The notes under the pieces were generated by a model that saw nothing but the letters and a program-made list of their open reading frames with translations, ran no database searches and was not told the DNA's origin. This document shows, one piece after another, positions 1 through 5,752 of a stretch of 6,086 nt of DNA. Source of the stretch: an uncultured Selenomonas sp. (GTDB lineage Bacteria; Bacillota; Negativicutes; Selenomonadales; Selenomonadaceae); assembly GCA_947097535.1 (NCBI GenBank), contig CAMURM010000114.1, positions 1-6,086 of the forward strand, written 5' to 3'. Every line of letters starts with the position of its first letter. Position 1 is the stretch's first letter. Both the position numbers and the translations under genes were made by a program.

Positions 1-657
1 GAGCGTCGCGCCGCTCGCCGACTGGTCGTGGACGATGCCCGGGAAGCTCTGGCGATACTCCTGCTTGATTGGGATGACGTTGCGCTCCGCGCGCTGCGTG
101 ATGATGGCGTCCTGAAAAAACTTCTGATACTCCGTGCGGTGCAAGATGGCTTCCATCTGCTCCTTCGCCCGGCGATTGCCCGCTCGCAGCTCGCGCCGTA
201 TGCGCGAAAGCTCGACGCTCGCGTCGTCGCGCAGGCTGCCGTGCTCGTCGACGCTGTTTTCCAGGCGGCGCTCAAGCTGTCCGAGAATCTCGATGCGCCT
301 CGCCTGCTCCTTGAGGAGCGGCACGTCGATCTCTGCTCCCTTGAAGAACTGCTTGACGGCGCGCATGGCGCGCATCGTGCTCAAAAGATCGGTGAACTCG
401 CCGAGGTCGAGCACGGCGCCGCGCTCCGCCTTGCCCAGCGCCTCGCGGATGTCGAAGATGCCGCCCATGGGCGGCGAGGAGAAAGCCGCGAGGCGCACCG
501 CCTCCTCCGTCTCAGCGAGGCGTTCCGCCACCTCGTCAAAATCACTTGCGGGCAGAACGGCGCGCGCCTTCTCCTTGCCCAGGACGGAGCCCGCCTTCGC
601 TTCAAGCATGGCGCGTATCTTATCATACTCAAGCGTGTCGAGTGTTTCCTTTTCCAT
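1..657 (-). CDS. mutS2: MutS2 family protein, N-terminal part (runs off the left edge)
   Basis: The frame is open from ATG at 657 to base 1 and gives 219 residues, beginning MEKETLDTLEYDKIRAML. This is the usual MutS2 opening. The 'SPPMGG' loop (61-66), the long charged helical stretch (about 110-185) and the block 'RNVIPIKQEYRQSFPGIVHD' (190-209), followed by 'QSASGATL' at the window edge, are typical of the MutS2 core and clamp region before the ATPase. The Walker A, Walker B and C-terminal Smr nuclease regions would lie beyond base 1 and cannot be checked. MutS2 proteins lack the mismatch-recognition domain of MutS. They are linked to suppression of recombination and, in Bacillus subtilis, to splitting or rescue of collided ribosomes. 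The start is supported by AGAAAGG six bases upstream (664-670). The gene follows the U32 stop by 18 nt and is probably the next gene of the same operon. No frameshift is seen in the visible part. Confidence 0.95.
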   Translation of the reverse strand, partial: MEKETLDTLEYDKIRAMLEAKAGSVLGKEKARAVLPASDFDEVAERLAETEEAVRLAAFSSPPMGGIFDIREALGKAERGAVLDLGEFTDLLSTMRAMRAVKQFFKGAEIDVPLLKEQARRIEILGQLERRLENSVDEHGSLRDDASVELSRIRRELRAGNRRAKEQMEAILHRTEYQKFFQDAIITQRAERNVIPIKQEYRQSFPGIVHDQSASGATL

Positions 658-663
658 AAAAAA

Positions 664-670
664 CCTTTCT
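664..670 (-). promoter_or_regulatory. Ribosome binding site of mutS2
   Basis: On the minus strand AGAAAGG stands 6 nt (TTTTTT) before the ATG at 657. It fills most of the 18-nt gap after the U32 stop and fixes the mutS2 start. There is no room for a promoter or terminator in this gap, so mutS2 is probably read through from the upstream genes. Confidence 0.7.
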
Positions 671-675
671 ATCTT

Positions 676-3162
676 TTACTGCACGCCGCGGAAGTAGTGC
701 CCGCGCGTCGTATCCTCGCCTTCGAGCTCCTTCAGATAGTCCTCCTGCTCCTTGAGCAGCGTGCCCGAAAAGCGGCTCCATTCCTTGTAGAGGCGCACGC
801 TTCGCCCGAGCTCCGCCGCTTCCATGAAGCGCCCGTCAATGCGCAGGTACGATATGCCGCGCGGCGCGAACTCCATCGCATGAAGCAACATCGTCAGGCG
901 CTTGCTGTTCAGAACGTGCATGTGACACGACTGGTCGAAGACGAGCGGGAAACTCATGCCCTTCCTGTCCAGAAGCGCGTAGCGCTTCTTTCCCTTGCAG
1001 CACGGCATGGAACAGGATCCCGAGGCGAGGTCGCCGAGGAAGCTGCCCAAAGTGCAGTATTCGGACACCATGAGCTCAAGCCTGCCCTCGACGAGACACT
1101 CGACGGGAAAAGGGGCGCGCGCCGCAAGCTCTGTCGCCTGCTCCAATGTAAGCTCGGGCGAGAGCACGGCGCGGCGGGCGCCGAGCTCTCGCAGCCCGGC
1201 GAGCGCCCAGTGGTTGAGGACGGGAAGCGACGCGTCGGCATGGAAGGGCAGCACCACCTCGCGCGCGACGGCGAGCGTGCCGAAGTTGTGGACGCTGACG
1301 GCGTCTGGCGAGAGGCGCACGAAGCCCTCGGCGAGCTTTCGCCATGCCGCCATGTCGCGGCGCAGGACGAGGCGCGGCGTGTTGAAGACGATGGCGCGCC
1401 CCGCAGCGCGCGCAAGCTGCGCCGCCTCCTCGTAGTCTCGCAGCGAAATAGTGCGATGATGGTAGGAGTCACCGCCAAAGAGGATCTCGTCGGCGCCCGC
1501 GCGCAGGGCTTCTCGCACCGCTGCGAGCGTGTCTGCCGCCGCCACGATGCGCACCTCGCCGCGCTGCTTTGTGTGCGCGCGCATCTCCTCGTAGCGGAAG
1601 GCGGGCAGAGCGGCGCGGCGGTAGCGCGCCAGACGCTTTTCTTCCAAAAGCGCGAACGCCCTGCGCCTCGCCTCGTTGATCTCGCTGACGGGAACCATCA
1701 CGTCGGGCGCCAGCTCCATGCTTATGTCTTCCAGTGAGAAGATCGTCGTGCCGATGCGCTGCAGCTGCTTTTCAATCGTCGCCGCCTCCAGGGGACGCTT
1801 CTTCGCGCGCTCGGCGAGGAACTCCGTCGCCGCCTGCGCCGTGAAGCCGTCCCGGTCGCGCAGCGAGATCGAAAGCGGCTCGCCGAGGCGCACGCGAACA
1901 TGCGCGCAGACGGGCACGCGGCGCAAGGGCGCCCCCGTGCGGAAGAAGCCGCGCGCCTTCTCCATGAGGCGCGCGTCGAAGACCTTGAACACGCGGTCGT
2001 GCGGCTTCACGGGCGCCTCGAGCGGCAGCGTGACCTCCGCTCCCGCCTGCGCCTGCGGACAGGCGCGCCCCTTCTTGTCGCGCAAATCCGTCACCGTCGC
2101 CGCTTTCCTGCCGCCGACCTTGACCCAGAAGTCCAGCTGATCGCCCTCGGCGAGATCGCCCGAGAGCTTCAGCGTCACGCGCCCTGCCGCCCTGTCGTTC
2201 GCGAGGACGCGCCCGACGAGCAGGCCGCGGTTGTTCGGGCGCAGATCGCTCATCATCGCGCGCCCCGGACGCCCCTTGAGATAGGCGGTCGTGAAGTCGC
2301 GGTTGAAGATCTGTGCGAGCGCCTTCTCGTCGTCTGCGGCAGTCGGCGGCTCCTCGCCGCGCTCGATGGCGTCGATGGCGCGGCGGTAAGCGTCGACGAC
2401 GACGGCGACGTACTCGGGGCGCTTCATGCGCCCTTCGATCTTCAACGAGGTGATGCCGCTCGCCAGAAGCTCGGGCAAGAGCTCGATGGTCTTCAGATCC
2501 TTGGGCGAGAGCAGAAACTGCCCCGCCCCCGTCGCCCTGACCTCGGCACCCGTTTCGTCGACAAGCGTGTAGGGCAGGCGGCACGGCTGCGCGCAGCGCC
2601 CGCGGTTGCCGCTCCTGCCGCCGATCATGCTGCTCATCAGACACTGACCCGAGTAACAGACGCAGAGCGCCCCGTGCACGAACGTCTCGATCTCCACGCG
2701 GCTGTGCGCCGTGATGTAGCGTATATCATCGAGGGAAAGCTCGCGCGAGAGCACGACGCGCTCGAAGCCCATCGCCTCAAGCGCGAGCACACCTTCGAGG
2801 TTATGCACGGTCATCTGCGTGCTCGCGTGCAGCGGCAGATCGGGCGCCGCCTTGCGCGCGAGTCGATAGGCGCCGAGATCCTGCACGAGCGCAGCATCGG
2901 CGCCCGCTTCATAGAGGAAGCGCAAATAGCGCGAAAGCGCCGCGAGCTCCTCGTCGCGCACGATCGTGTTGACCGTCACATGCACGCGCACATCGCGGCT
3001 GTGCGCGAAGGCGATGGCTTCCCGCAGCCCTTCTTCGTCGAAATTGTCCGCATAGGCGCGCGCGCCGAACATATTGCCTGCCAGATAGACGGCGTTCGCG
3101 CCGCTCTCCACAGCGGCAGTGAGCGCCTCCCTGCTTCCCGCGGGCGCCAGTAATTCAATCAC
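676..3162 (-). CDS. Two-module U32 family protein with DUF3656-type insert (RlhA/TrhP superfamily, probable RNA hydroxylation enzyme)
   Basis: This 828-residue protein opens with the U32 signature 'ELLAPAGSREAL'. Module 1 (about 1-265) carries 'HGALCVCYSGQC' (163-174), C190 and C194 ('RGRCAQPC'), and 'KIEGRMK' (241-247). A middle segment (about 310-500) matches the position of the DUF3656/collagenase-like region. Module 2 (about 535-800) is a divergent repeat of module 1: 'VECLVEGRLELMVSEYC' aligns without gaps to 'IETFVHGALCVCYSGQC', and 'RIDGRF' (774-779) to 'KIEGRM'. Module 2 has C703, C717, C721, C722 and C746. Known family members are Fe-S proteins that hydroxylate RNA from a prephenate-derived oxygen route (RlhA on 23S rRNA C2501, TrhP on tRNA uridine 34) or work in ubiquinone synthesis (UbiU/UbiV). 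The 'peptidase' name is historical for many of them. RlhA is the closest architecture, but it is about 650 residues in E. coli, so the substrate here is an inference. The start is GTG, overlapping the scpB stop by 4 nt (GTGA), with GGAGGA upstream. Confidence 0.93.
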   Translation of the reverse strand: MIELLAPAGSREALTAAVESGANAVYLAGNMFGARAYADNFDEEGLREAIAFAHSRDVRVHVTVNTIVRDEELAALSRYLRFLYEAGADAALVQDLGAYRLARKAAPDLPLHASTQMTVHNLEGVLALEAMGFERVVLSRELSLDDIRYITAHSRVEIETFVHGALCVCYSGQCLMSSMIGGRSGNRGRCAQPCRLPYTLVDETGAEVRATGAGQFLLSPKDLKTIELLPELLASGITSLKIEGRMKRPEYVAVVVDAYRRAIDAIERGEEPPTAADDEKALAQIFNRDFTTAYLKGRPGRAMMSDLRPNNRGLLVGRVLANDRAAGRVTLKLSGDLAEGDQLDFWVKVGGRKAATVTDLRDKKGRACPQAQAGAEVTLPLEAPVKPHDRVFKVFDARLMEKARGFFRTGAPLRRVPVCAHVRVRLGEPLSISLRDRDGFTAQAATEFLAERAKKRPLEAATIEKQLQRIGTTIFSLEDISMELAPDVMVPVSEINEARRRAFALLEEKRLARYRRAALPAFRYEEMRAHTKQRGEVRIVAAADTLAAVREALRAGADEILFGGDSYHHRTISLRDYEEAAQLARAAGRAIVFNTPRLVLRRDMAAWRKLAEGFVRLSPDAVSVHNFGTLAVAREVVLPFHADASLPVLNHWALAGLRELGARRAVLSPELTLEQATELAARAPFPVECLVEGRLELMVSEYCTLGSFLGDLASGSCSMPCCKGKKRYALLDRKGMSFPLVFDQSCHMHVLNSKRLTMLLHAMEFAPRGISYLRIDGRFMEAAELGRSVRLYKEWSRFSGTLLKEQEDYLKELEGEDTTRGHYFRGVQ

Positions 3163-3827
3163 TTTTTTCCTCCGAATGTAAGCGGTTCCGTGTTTTCCGC
3201 CTCTTCTGACGTGTCTGTCGTCATCTCTTCTGCCGCAGCTTCCGTCAGCTCTTGCCCCTGCGCTGCTTCGTCGGCAGCGATCAGTTCAATCTGCACATCG
3301 CCTTCCTGCATCACTTCTTCCAAAGCCGGCAAATCGGGCAGATCGCTGAGTGCGTTGAGCCCGAAGCATTTGAGGAAGACATCCGTCGTGCCGTAGAGGA
3401 TCGGCCGCCCGATCACGGGCTTCCTGCCGACCTCCTCGATGAGCTCCATCTCCAGGAGCCGCTGCAGCGCGCGCTCGACGCGCACGCCGCGGATGTGCTC
3501 GACCTCCTGCTTCGTGATCGGCTGCTTGAAGGCGACGATGGAGAGCGTTTCGAGAGCCGGCGTAGAGAGCTTCCTGTCCTGCACCTCCGTGAGCTTCTGC
3601 ACATAGGTGTGAAGCTCGGGGCGCGTGACGAGCTGGAAGCCGCCGGCGACGCGGTGCAGCATAATGCCGCTGCCGCGCTCTGCCAGCGTCTTTTCATAAA
3701 GCGCCAGAAGCTCCGTCAGGCTCTCCTCGTCGACCTGCAGGATCTCCCTGAGCTGCGCCGCCGTCACGGGCTCGCCGCGCGCAAAAAGCAGCGCCTCCAG
3801 GGGCGCCTGCATTTCTTCCATGAACAT
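3159..3827 (-). CDS. scpB: Segregation and condensation protein B
   Basis: This is a 222-residue ScpB, the winged-helix subunit that dimerises and binds ScpA, forming the SMC-ScpA-ScpB complex that compacts and segregates the chromosome. The N-terminal winged helix spans about 7-80 ('ALLFARGEPV', 12-21). The second spans about 88-157 and holds the family signature 'LSTPALETLSIVAFKQPITK' (87-106), then 'IRGV' (112-115) and 'GRPILYGTTDVFLKCFGL' (140-157). Residues after about 165 form a long acidic, Ala/Glu/Thr-rich tail ending TFGGKK; such tails vary between species and are probably disordered. The ATG at 3827 overlaps the scpA stop by one base (TGATG), which suggests translational coupling. 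A second ATG two codons in (3821) and a third at residue 6 are possible starts. The only upstream SD-like sequence, AAGGA (3841-3845), is 13 nt from the first ATG. The 3' end overlaps the U32 start by 4 nt. Confidence 0.96.
   Translation of the reverse strand: MFMEEMQAPLEALLFARGEPVTAAQLREILQVDEESLTELLALYEKTLAERGSGIMLHRVAGGFQLVTRPELHTYVQKLTEVQDRKLSTPALETLSIVAFKQPITKQEVEHIRGVRVERALQRLLEMELIEEVGRKPVIGRPILYGTTDVFLKCFGLNALSDLPDLPALEEVMQEGDVQIELIAADEAAQGQELTEAAAEEMTTDTSEEAENTEPLTFGGKK
3168..3173 (-). promoter_or_regulatory. Ribosome binding site of the U32 gene
   Basis: GGAGGA lies inside the last codons of scpB, 5 nt (AAAAA) before the GTG start at 3162. It is the strongest Shine-Dalgarno sequence in the window and supports the GTG start, which the conserved 'IELLAPAG' opening also requires. 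It allows efficient initiation at a gene that overlaps its upstream neighbour by 4 nt. Confidence 0.8.
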
Positions 3828-4549
3828 CAGTGATCACTCGTCCTTAGACAAACAAGAATATCGCCGAAAAGATCGCCCTGCCGGATCACGACGGAACGGA
3901 GCTTGATGAGCTCCAGCAGCGCGAGGAAGGAAACGATGAGCTCCGCGCGCGTGCCCGATTGGAACGTGGCGGCAAACGGCACCTGCCCGCCGCCCTTGTC
4001 GAGGAGCATGAGGATGTCCTCCATCTTGCCCTGTATGCTGTAGGCGTCGGGTGCCACGAGCGCCTTCGGTATCGTGATTTCCTCGCGCACCTCCATGGCG
4101 ATGCGGAAGGCGTCGATCAGGAGAGTGACGGACATGTTCTCGGGCGGCAGGCGGTGCGCGGGCAGCGGCAGAGGCTTTCTCGAAAAGACCCTCTGCTGCA
4201 GCTCGGCGAGACCGTCGAGCTCCGCGCTGACGCGGCGAAAGCGCCGGTATTCCAGGATGCGCTCCACGAGCTCGCGCCGCGGATCCGCCTCTTCCTCCTG
4301 CTCCTTTTCCTTCGGCGGCTTCGGCAGCATCAGGCGCGACTTGATCTGCAGGAGCGTCGCCGCCATGACGATGAACTCGCTTGCGACCTCGATGTCGAAC
4401 TCCTGCATCTGCCCGAGGTATTCCATGTACTGCTCCGTCAAGACCGCCATCGGGATGTCGTAGATATCGATCTTGTTCTTCTCAATGAGGTGCATGAGAA
4501 GATCCATCGGCCCTTCGAACGCCTGCAGCCTTACCGTATATTTATCCAT
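3827..4549 (-). CDS. scpA: Segregation and condensation protein A (kleisin)
   Basis: This is a 240-residue ScpA, the kleisin that bridges the SMC heads and binds the ScpB dimer in the bacterial condensin. The N-terminal SMC-neck-binding part has the family opening 'FEGPMDLLMHLIEKNKIDI' (11-29), then 'DIPMAVLTEQYMEYL' (31-45) and 'EFIVMAATLLQIKSRLMLP' (58-76). A charged linker (77-92, rich in Lys and Glu) leads to the ScpB-binding middle region. The C-terminal winged helix ends in 'RAELIVSFLALLELIKL' (201-217), which normally contacts the SMC cap. The length is usual for the family and all landmarks are intact. The start is ATG only 3 nt after the stop of the M50 gene. I see no Shine-Dalgarno sequence ahead of it, so ribosomes probably reinitiate after finishing the protease gene. 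The stop overlaps the scpB start by one base. Confidence 0.97.
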   Translation of the reverse strand: MDKYTVRLQAFEGPMDLLMHLIEKNKIDIYDIPMAVLTEQYMEYLGQMQEFDIEVASEFIVMAATLLQIKSRLMLPKPPKEKEQEEEADPRRELVERILEYRRFRRVSAELDGLAELQQRVFSRKPLPLPAHRLPPENMSVTLLIDAFRIAMEVREEITIPKALVAPDAYSIQGKMEDILMLLDKGGGQVPFAATFQSGTRAELIVSFLALLELIKLRSVVIRQGDLFGDILVCLRTSDH

Positions 4550-4552
4550 GAA

Positions 4553-5179
4553 TCAGACGAGCAGCAGAACGATCGAGGCGAGCGTCGAGTAAACCGCCCA
4601 GCAGACGGCACCGAGGATGCGCGTGAAGGGGCCGACCATGATGAGCAGGATCAGGATGATGAACGTGTAGCGTTCGAGGCGCATGAGCTCATACGCCCAG
4701 CGCCCCGGCAAAAATGCCAGGAGCACGCGCGAGCCGTCCAGCGGCGGCAGCGGGATCATGTTGAAGACGGCGAAGTTGACGTTGATCAGCGCGATGAGCT
4801 CTATGACCATGTGAAAGCCCTGCGATACGGGCAGACCGAGGCGCGCGTAGACGGCAAAAAAAAGGATGGCAAGAAACGCCACGACGATATTGGACGCCGG
4901 CCCCGCCAGCGCCACGAGCACCTCGCCCTTTCGCATGTCGCGGAAGTTCCGCGGATTGATCATCACGGGCTTCGCCCAGCCGAAATGCACGAGGAACAGC
5001 GTCAGAAGGCCGATGGGGTCGATGTGCGCCTTGGGATTGAGCGTGAGCCTTCCCATGAGGCGCGGCGTCATGTCGCCCATGGCGACGGCGGCGCGCGCGT
5101 GGGAATACTCATGCACGACCATCGCGATGAGGATGCCCGGGATGCCCGCGATAAACCACATCAAATCACTGCCAAACAT
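4553..5179 (-). CDS. Site-2 protease family (M50) membrane metalloprotease
   Basis: This 208-residue integral membrane protein belongs to the compact M50 group that includes Bacillus YwhC. The zinc site is complete: H23-E24-H27 in 'HEYSH' within the first hydrophobic helix (about 7-30), and D148 in 'NMIPLPPLDGSR' (140-151), the second metal-binding motif. 'GPASN' (93-97) is the usual conserved turn before another membrane helix (about 87-112). Further hydrophobic stretches lie at about 124-142 and 170-207. There is no PDZ or CBS domain, so it is a minimal member without the regulatory modules of RseP or SpoIVFB. It should cut membrane-embedded substrates, but the substrate cannot be told from the sequence; no anti-sigma factor is nearby. 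The ATG at 5179 is preceded by a GGGGGG run. The gene lies 13 nt after the NUDIX stop. Its codons for L104-F106 include an uninterrupted T8 run. Confidence 0.93.
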   Translation of the reverse strand: MFGSDLMWFIAGIPGILIAMVVHEYSHARAAVAMGDMTPRLMGRLTLNPKAHIDPIGLLTLFLVHFGWAKPVMINPRNFRDMRKGEVLVALAGPASNIVVAFLAILFFAVYARLGLPVSQGFHMVIELIALINVNFAVFNMIPLPPLDGSRVLLAFLPGRWAYELMRLERYTFIILILLIMVGPFTRILGAVCWAVYSTLASIVLLLV

Positions 5180-5185
5180 AACATG

Positions 5186-5191
5186 CCCCCC
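5186..5191 (-). promoter_or_regulatory. Probable ribosome binding site of the M50 protease gene
   Basis: A GGGGGG run is placed 6 nt before the ATG at 5179, in the 13-nt gap after the NUDIX stop. It is not a perfect Shine-Dalgarno sequence but is the only purine-rich candidate and has proper spacing. Two other ATGs nearby (5193 and 5184) are out of the protease frame, which leaves 5179 as the natural start. Confidence 0.5.
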
Positions 5192-5192
5192 A

Positions 5193-5741
5193 TCACTTCT
5201 TCACTTCGCCGAGCGCCGTCAGGAGTATCGCCGTCACGGACTTCGCGTCAAAGATTTCGCCGCTTTCGACGCGCTGCACAGCCTCTGCAAGCGGCATCTT
5301 GACGACGTGGATGAACTCGTCGTCGTCCGTGTGCTGCTCGCCCGCCTGCAGGCCGCGCGCCGCATAGATATGGATATACTCATTCGAGAAGCCGACGGTC
5401 GTGCCGATCGTCGTGAGCTTCTCGTAGCTTGCCGCCGCATAGCCCGTCTCCTCCGACAGCTCGCGCACGGCGCAGGCGAGCGGGTCCTCGCTTGGTGAAT
5501 CGAGCTTTCCCGCCGGGATTTCGAGCGTCACGCGGTCGACGGGATAGCGGTACTGGCGCACGAGGAGCACCGTGCCGTCCTCGAAGACGGGCAGGACGGC
5601 GGCGGCGCCGGGGTGCCTGACCCACTCGCGCACGGCTTCGTTGCCGTTCGGCAGCACGACCGTGTCGCGCTTGACATGGAGCAGCACGCCGTCGTAGATC
5701 GATTCGCTCCTGAGCTTCTTTTCCAACAGGTCTTCGTACAT
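5193..5741 (-). CDS. NUDIX hydrolase, ADP-ribose pyrophosphatase type
   Basis: The product is 182 residues from the ATG at 5741 and resembles NudF/YqkG, which hydrolyses ADP-ribose to AMP and ribose 5-phosphate in the cytoplasm. The order of landmarks fits that group: 'VRHPGAAAVLPV' (41-52), 'VRQYRYPVDRVTLEIPAGKL' (61-80), the NUDIX box (78-101) and 'GFSNEYIHIYAARGL' (117-131). The catalytic core 'RELSEETGY' (93-101) is intact, including the metal-binding glutamates E97, E98 and E94. The box has six residues, not five, between the first Gly and the first Glu ('GKLDSPSE'). The frame is open upstream to an ATG at 5825, but those 28 extra codons lie inside recN and look unlike the family. The ATG at 5741 has AAGGGG at good spacing and starts with the expected 'MYEDLLEKKL'. 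It follows recN by 10 nt and has its own promoter candidate within recN. It could act on a different nucleoside diphosphate sugar. Confidence 0.93.
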   Translation of the reverse strand: MYEDLLEKKLRSESIYDGVLLHVKRDTVVLPNGNEAVREWVRHPGAAAVLPVFEDGTVLLVRQYRYPVDRVTLEIPAGKLDSPSEDPLACAVRELSEETGYAAASYEKLTTIGTTVGFSNEYIHIYAARGLQAGEQHTDDDEFIHVVKMPLAEAVQRVESGEIFDAKSVTAILLTALGEVKK

Positions 5742-5746
5742 AGTTT

Positions 5747-5752
5747 CCCCTT
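5747..5752 (-). promoter_or_regulatory. Ribosome binding site of the NUDIX gene
   Basis: AAGGGG begins in the recN stop codon (TAAAGGGG) and ends 5 nt before the ATG at 5741. It decides the start in favour of 5741 over the in-frame ATG at 5825, which has no comparable site and would overlap recN by about 74 nt. Confidence 0.75.

Noticed and set aside
28..1737. Plus-strand reading frame of 569 codons
   Set aside because: It lies antisense to mutS2 and the U32 gene, both of which are recognised protein families. Its product is rich in Arg, His, Ala and Leu without domain motifs, as expected opposite GC-rich genes.
1900..3153. Plus-strand reading frame of 417 codons
   Set aside because: It is antisense to the U32 gene, with low-complexity Arg/Ala/His/Asp-rich content and no recognisable motif. 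The minus-strand frame is clearly the real gene.
3163..3168. Run of six T/A at the scpB-U32 junction as a terminator tail
   Set aside because: There is no preceding GC-rich stem, and the run is the A-rich spacer between GGAGGA and the GTG start.
3959..5302. Plus-strand reading frame of 447 codons covering three genes in antisense
   Set aside because: It runs opposite scpA, the M50 protease and the end of the NUDIX gene. Its product is highly charged (Arg, His, Asp) with no family signature, so it is a compositional shadow.
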